In this document: piece by piece, positions 60,343 through 64,000 of the stretch
Position numbering within the stretch: the first letter of the stretch is position 1
How the letters are laid out: each line of letters begins with the position of its first letter
NCBI RefSeq assembly: GCF_020532665.2
Contig: NZ_JAIWPG020000004.1
Span: forward strand, 434,001 to 498,000
Origin: Lelliottia sp. WAP21
GTDB taxonomy: Bacteria > Pseudomonadota > Gammaproteobacteria > Enterobacterales > Enterobacteriaceae
Direction: 5' to 3'
Length of the DNA: 64,000 nt
Program-made: the position numbers and the translations under genes
Notes under the pieces: model-generated
What the model was told of the DNA's origin: nothing
Databases searched by the model: none
The model's input: the letters and a program-made list of their open reading frames with translations, nothing else

Positions 60343-61132
60343 TATTTCTGTGGTTTCACATGGACACTTTAAGTTAATAAAAGATTTAGGTTCTTTAGAT
60401 CTATTATCAAATGAACAAAATGTAGATGTTTGTATAGTAGATAATATTGGTGAGGAAGGCTTTGCTAGTTGGTGTAACGAAAGAAATATAAATTATATAA
60501 AAAATGATATTCGCCACGGTTTTGGTGAGAATAACAATAAAGCTTTTAATTTATTCAAAAGTAAATATTCTTCTGCTTCTCAGGGATGGTATTTTTTAGT
60601 TTTAAATCCAGACGTATATATTAGTCCAGAACAGTTGCATCTGTTGATGAAGACCGTTCAAACAGAATCGATAACTTTTTCATGTATAAATCTTTTTAAA
60701 GATGCAGATTACAAAGTTTATGATAATTCTGTAAGAAAATATCCTTCCCTGTTAGATTTTTTATCTTCTTTCGTATTTGCTAATAATAAAACGATTTTAA
60801 ATAAATCATTAATAATTGCGCCTCGAAAGGTAGATTGGGCATCAGGGTCATTCTTGCTTTTTGAAGCTAGTCTATACGAGTCGTTGAATGGTTTCGATGA
60901 GGGCTATTTCATGTATTGTGAAGACATTGATATTTGTCTTCGTGCTAACATGCTTCATAACTGCAAGTTAACCTATCTTCCTGACGTTAAAGCTCTGCAT
61001 TTGGCAGCTCATGAAAATAGAAAAATTTTCTCAAAACACTTTATTTGGCATGTGAAAAGTATGCTTAGATATTTGATGGTTAAAAATTGTATCAGCATGC
61101 GAAAAAATCTTAAAAAATTATTCAGTGCGTAA
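60332..61132 (+). CDS. WbbL-like rhamnosyltransferase (GT2)
   Basis: 266 residues. Close in pattern to E. coli WbbL: VVSHGH at the start, GFGENNNKAF, F-L-V-L-N-P-D-V near 88-95, YDNSVRKYPSLLDFL, V-D-W-A-S-G-S-F, and G-Y-F-M-Y-C-E-D-I-D-I-C-L-R. WbbL transfers L-rhamnose from dTDP-Rha to GlcNAc-PP-undecaprenol, an early step in O16 synthesis. If the activity is kept, the O unit here starts GlcNAc-Rha on WecA lipid. Low GC; last gene before gnd. Confidence 0.85.
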   Translation: MQVNISVVSHGHFKLIKDLGSLDLLSNEQNVDVCIVDNIGEEGFASWCNERNINYIKNDIRHGFGENNNKAFNLFKSKYSSASQGWYFLVLNPDVYISPEQLHLLMKTVQTESITFSCINLFKDADYKVYDNSVRKYPSLLDFLSSFVFANNKTILNKSLIIAPRKVDWASGSFLLFEASLYESLNGFDEGYFMYCEDIDICLRANMLHNCKLTYLPDVKALHLAAHENRKIFSKHFIWHVKSMLRYLMVKNCISMRKNLKKLFSA

Positions 61133-61246
61133 TAACTATTTTGACATGTTGTTTTTTTTGTACCAAAAAAAACGATTGCGCGTTAATATCATTTAACATT
61201 CAAGCCGCGCATAAGTCGCGGTGACCACACCTGACAGGAGTATGTA

Positions 61247-62653
61247 ATGTCCAAACAACAGATCGGCGTTGTCGGTATGGCAGTGATGGGGCGCAACCTG
61301 GCGCTGAACATCGAAAGCCGTGGTTATACCGTCTCCGTTTTCAACCGCTCCCGCGATAAAACCGAAGAAGTCATCGCAGAGAACCCGGGCAAGAAGCTGG
61401 TTCCTTTCTTTACGGTGCAGGAATTTGTTGAATCTCTGGAAACGCCTCGTCGTATCCTGTTAATGGTGAAAGCCGGTGCAGGCACTGATGCTGCTATCGA
61501 CTCCCTGAAACCATACCTGGATAAAGGCGACATCATCATTGATGGTGGTAACACCTTCTTCCATGACACCATTCGTCGTAACCGTGAGTTGTCTGCTGAA
61601 GGCTTCAACTTTATCGGTACCGGTGTTTCCGGTGGCGAAGAGGGTGCGCTGAAGGGCCCATCCATCATGCCTGGTGGTCAGAAAGAAGCGTACGAATTGG
61701 TTGCTCCTATCCTGACCAAAATCGCCGCGGTGGCTGAAGACGGCGAACCTTGCGTGACCTATATCGGTCCGGACGGTGCGGGTCATTATGTAAAAATGGT
61801 TCACAACGGTATCGAATACGGCGACATGCAGCTGATCGCAGAAGCGTATTCACTGTTGAAAGGTGGCCTGAGCCTGTCCAATGAAGAGCTGGCGCAGACC
61901 TTTACCGAATGGAACAAAGGCGAACTGAACAGCTACCTGATCGACATCACCAAAGACATCTTCACCAAAAAAGATGAAGAGGGTAAATACCTGGTTGATG
62001 TGATTCTGGATGAAGCAGCAAACAAAGGCACCGGCAAGTGGACCAGCCAAAGCTCGCTTGATCTGGGCGAACCGCTGTCATTGATCACTGAGTCTGTCTT
62101 TGCACGTTACATCTCTTCTTTGAAAGAGCAGCGTGTTGCCGCGTCTAAAGTGCTGTCTGGTCCGCAAGCAAAGCTTGCTGGCGATAAAGCTGAGTTTATC
62201 GAGAAAGTGCGTCGCGCATTGTACCTGGGTAAAATCGTCTCTTACGCTCAGGGCTTCTCTCAGCTGCGTGCTGCCTCTGACGAGAACAACTGGGATCTGA
62301 ACTACGGTGAAATCGCGAAGATTTTCCGCGCTGGCTGCATTATTCGTGCTCAGTTCCTGCAGAAAATCACCGATGCCTATGCAGAAAACGCAAACATTGC
62401 CAACCTGCTGCTCGCGCCGTACTTCAAGCAAATTGCCGATGATTACCAGCAGGCGCTGCGTGATGTTGTTGCTTATGCGGTACAGAACGGTATCCCGGTT
62501 CCTACCTTCTCTGCAGCCGTAGCCTATTACGATAGCTACCGTGCTGCTGTGTTGCCTGCCAACCTGATTCAGGCGCAGCGTGACTACTTTGGTGCGCATA
62601 CGTATAAGCGTACGGACAAAGACGGTGTGTTCCACACCGAATGGCTGGATTAA
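61247..62653 (+). CDS. gnd: 6-phosphogluconate dehydrogenase (decarboxylating)
   Basis: 468 residues. NADP motif [10 protein letters not shown] near 8-17, substrate and catalytic motifs [10 protein letters not shown] near 128-137, catalytic Lys in [14 protein letters not shown] near 183-196, and a C-terminal domain. Third enzyme of the oxidative pentose phosphate pathway. GC and codon use are host-like, in contrast to the AT-rich genes on both sides. GACAGGAG precedes the ATG. Confidence 0.98.
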   Translation: MSKQQIGVVGMAVMGRNLALNIESRGYTVSVFNRSRDKTEEVIAENPGKKLVPFFTVQEFVESLETPRRILLMVKAGAGTDAAIDSLKPYLDKGDIIIDGGNTFFHDTIRRNRELSAEGFNFIGTGVSGGEEGALKGPSIMPGGQKEAYELVAPILTKIAAVAEDGEPCVTYIGPDGAGHYVKMVHNGIEYGDMQLIAEAYSLLKGGLSLSNEELAQTFTEWNKGELNSYLIDITKDIFTKKDEEGKYLVDVILDEAANKGTGKWTSQSSLDLGEPLSLITESVFARYISSLKEQRVAASKVLSGPQAKLAGDKAEFIEKVRRALYLGKIVSYAQGFSQLRAASDENNWDLNYGEIAKIFRAGCIIRAQFLQKITDAYAENANIANLLLAPYFKQIADDYQQALRDVVAYAVQNGIPVPTFSAAVAYYDSYRAAVLPANLIQAQRDYFGAHTYKRTDKDGVFHTEWLD

Positions 62654-62670
62654 ATATTTATCTTTAAACA

Positions 62671-62695
62671 AGCCTGGCAAGCGCCAGGCTTTTTT
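62671..62695 (+). terminator. Intrinsic terminator after gnd
   Basis: AGCCTGGC pairs with GCCAGGCT (62671-62678 with 62683-62690) around a 4-base loop, then TTTTTATTTA. A clear rho-independent terminator, separating gnd from the following flippase gene. Confidence 0.88.
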
Positions 62696-62782
62696 ATTTA
62701 TCATCTCAATAAATTTCATAAAAGCTATATATTATCGATAGTAATGCAGTCTTTATTAGCTTAATGAGTTAATAGCTCGAGA

Positions 62783-64000
62783 ATGTCAATGTCTGAATAC
62801 ATTAAAAATGCAGGCTGGATTTTTGCTGAAAAATTTATCAGAATTGCTGTAGGGTTTGTACTGTTTGCACTTGTTTCGCGGGTGCTTGGTCCAACTGAAT
62901 TTGGTTTATTGTCATATTATCAAACGATCGCTACTATGTTGCTTGCAATAACAAGCTTAGGTTTTGATAATGTGTTAATTAATAAATTTCAGCAAAAAAA
63001 TAATCATGATTATATTTTTTCGACAGCCTTTTGGTCAAGGGTAGTATGTTCATTTTTAATAATTGCTATATTCGCTTCGGGATTGTATTTTGAATCAATT
63101 CCTGATGTTAACAAAATTGTTCTTATAGTTTGTTTGTTAAGTTTAATATTCCAAGCGCAGAATACATATTTTTCATACTATCAATCACAACTACGAGCTT
63201 CTGTAATTACAAAAATAAGTCTATTTTCTCTTATATTTTCATCACTTTTCAAAGTGTATCTTTTATATAAATCTGCCAATATTTTGTGGTTTGCTTTTTC
63301 TTATAGTTTTGATTTTTTTGTTTCATTCATCGCATTCATATTTATCACTTACAAAAAGAAATACATCAGCGTTAGTATTAAGAATTTTAGATTTCAGATG
63401 TTAAAGCAGTTGCTAAAAGAATCTTGGCCAATTATTGCATCTTCAGTAATTATAGTGCTTTATACCAGGCTTGACCAAATCATGCTAATGAAAATGCTTG
63501 GGGCTGAGTCGGTAGCTGTATTTAGTGTTGCAATAAGAATTGCTGAAGCATATGTATTTATACCTGCTGCTTTGGTGACATCATACTATCCGTTAATAGC
63601 GCGTTCACCTTCTAAAGAAAATGTGAAATTTTATTTTGATGTGGTTTATTTTAGTTCGTTTATAATGGCGATTTTGGTTGCGATTGCGGCTTACTTTTTT
63701 ATACCGATCATGTTCGGTAGTATTTATACTGAATCCTATAATGTTTTATTAATCCTTTTAGCCAGTACAACGTTTGCTGTGTTCGGCTCTGCATGCACAA
63801 ATTTGATGATTATTTATGGTTTGACTTATTTGCGTTTGGTTCGAGCAGTAATTGGTTTGATAATTAACTTCACATTAAATATTTTCCTCATTCCTAAGTA
63901 TGGTGTGATTGGAGCTGCATTTGCGTCAGTGTTCAGTCAAATATTTGCTGCTTGGTTAAGCAATTCATATAATAAAAAAACCATCGAGTGCTTTAGATGG
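62783..64000 (+). CDS. wzx: Wzx-type O-antigen flippase (partial, runs off window)
   Basis: An open frame from ATG 62783 (alternative ATG at 62789) to the window end, 406 codons so far with no stop. About ten hydrophobic segments are visible. The segment near residues 219-250 (S-W-P-I-I-A-S-S ... Y-T-R-L-D-Q-I-M-L) is a hallmark of Wzx/PST family flippases. Low GC, like the genes left of gnd. It would flip the lipid-linked O unit for Wzy. It lies outside the usual galF-gnd interval, directly after the gnd terminator, and likely has its own promoter in the AT-rich gap 62696-62782. Confidence 0.85.
   Translation, partial: MSMSEYIKNAGWIFAEKFIRIAVGFVLFALVSRVLGPTEFGLLSYYQTIATMLLAITSLGFDNVLINKFQQKNNHDYIFSTAFWSRVVCSFLIIAIFASGLYFESIPDVNKIVLIVCLLSLIFQAQNTYFSYYQSQLRASVITKISLFSLIFSSLFKVYLLYKSANILWFAFSYSFDFFVSFIAFIFITYKKKYISVSIKNFRFQMLKQLLKESWPIIASSVIIVLYTRLDQIMLMKMLGAESVAVFSVAIRIAEAYVFIPAALVTSYYPLIARSPSKENVKFYFDVVYFSSFIMAILVAIAAYFFIPIMFGSIYTESYNVLLILLASTTFAVFGSACTNLMIIYGLTYLRLVRAVIGLIINFTLNIFLIPKYGVIGAAFASVFSQIFAAWLSNSYNKKTIECFRW

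Noticed and set aside
1-64000. CRISPR arrays, tRNA/rRNA genes, insertion sequences or prophage genes
   Set aside because: I saw no regularly spaced direct repeats, no tRNA-like cloverleaf with CCA end, and no transposase, integrase or phage structural gene.

Overview
The window is chromosomal DNA from a member of the Enterobacteriaceae. Gene order (trhP, baeRS, mdtDCBA, yegD, alkA, dgcE, udk, dcd, asmA, yegH, the wza-wcaM colanic acid operon, galF, rml genes, gnd) matches the Escherichia coli K-12 region around the rfb/cps loci. GC-rich codon use, differences at most proteins, and the missing yegI-yegL genes between yegD and mdtA point to Enterobacter or a close relative (Lelliottia, Leclercia) rather than E. 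coli. The genus is inference.

Positions 1-4.8 kb are accessory. The end of an OpgC-type membrane acyltransferase is followed by an exported beta-rich protein and a complete partner-switching cassette: a response-regulator/PP2C phosphatase, a STAS antagonist and a GHKL anti-sigma-type kinase. A divergent TetR regulator/short-chain dehydrogenase pair comes next, with a near-perfect 41-bp palindrome between them. This block sits beside the small RNA gene cyaR, whose hairpins, promoter and CRP half-sites are all readable.

Positions 5-29 kb are core genome: tRNA hydroxylation gene trhP, the BaeSR envelope-stress system with its MdtABCD efflux operon, the Hsp70-like YegD, the AlkA repair glycosylase, the diguanylate cyclase DgcE, udk and dcd (pyrimidine metabolism), asmA and yegH.

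Positions 28.5-52 kb hold the full colanic acid (M-antigen) operon, wza-wzb-wzc-wcaABCDEF-gmd-fcl-gmm-wcaI-manC-manB-wcaJ-wzxC-wcaKLM. It is preceded by a 690-bp leader with a candidate RcsAB box and a JUMPStart/ops element. Three GC-rich palindromic repeats lie in gaps of the operon. The genes supply GDP-fucose, glycosyltransferases, acyltransferases, the polymerase, the flippase and the Wza-Wzb-Wzc export machine.

Positions 52-64 kb are galF and the O-antigen locus. A second JUMPStart/ops leader precedes rmlBDAC (dTDP-L-rhamnose). A sharply AT-rich cassette follows: a DUF616 glycosyltransferase, an EpsG-type Wzy polymerase, GT2, GT4 and a WbbL-like rhamnosyltransferase, then gnd. No flippase is encoded between galF and gnd. 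Instead an AT-rich Wzx-type flippase starts just after the gnd terminator and runs off the window, so gnd appears embedded within the O-antigen gene set.
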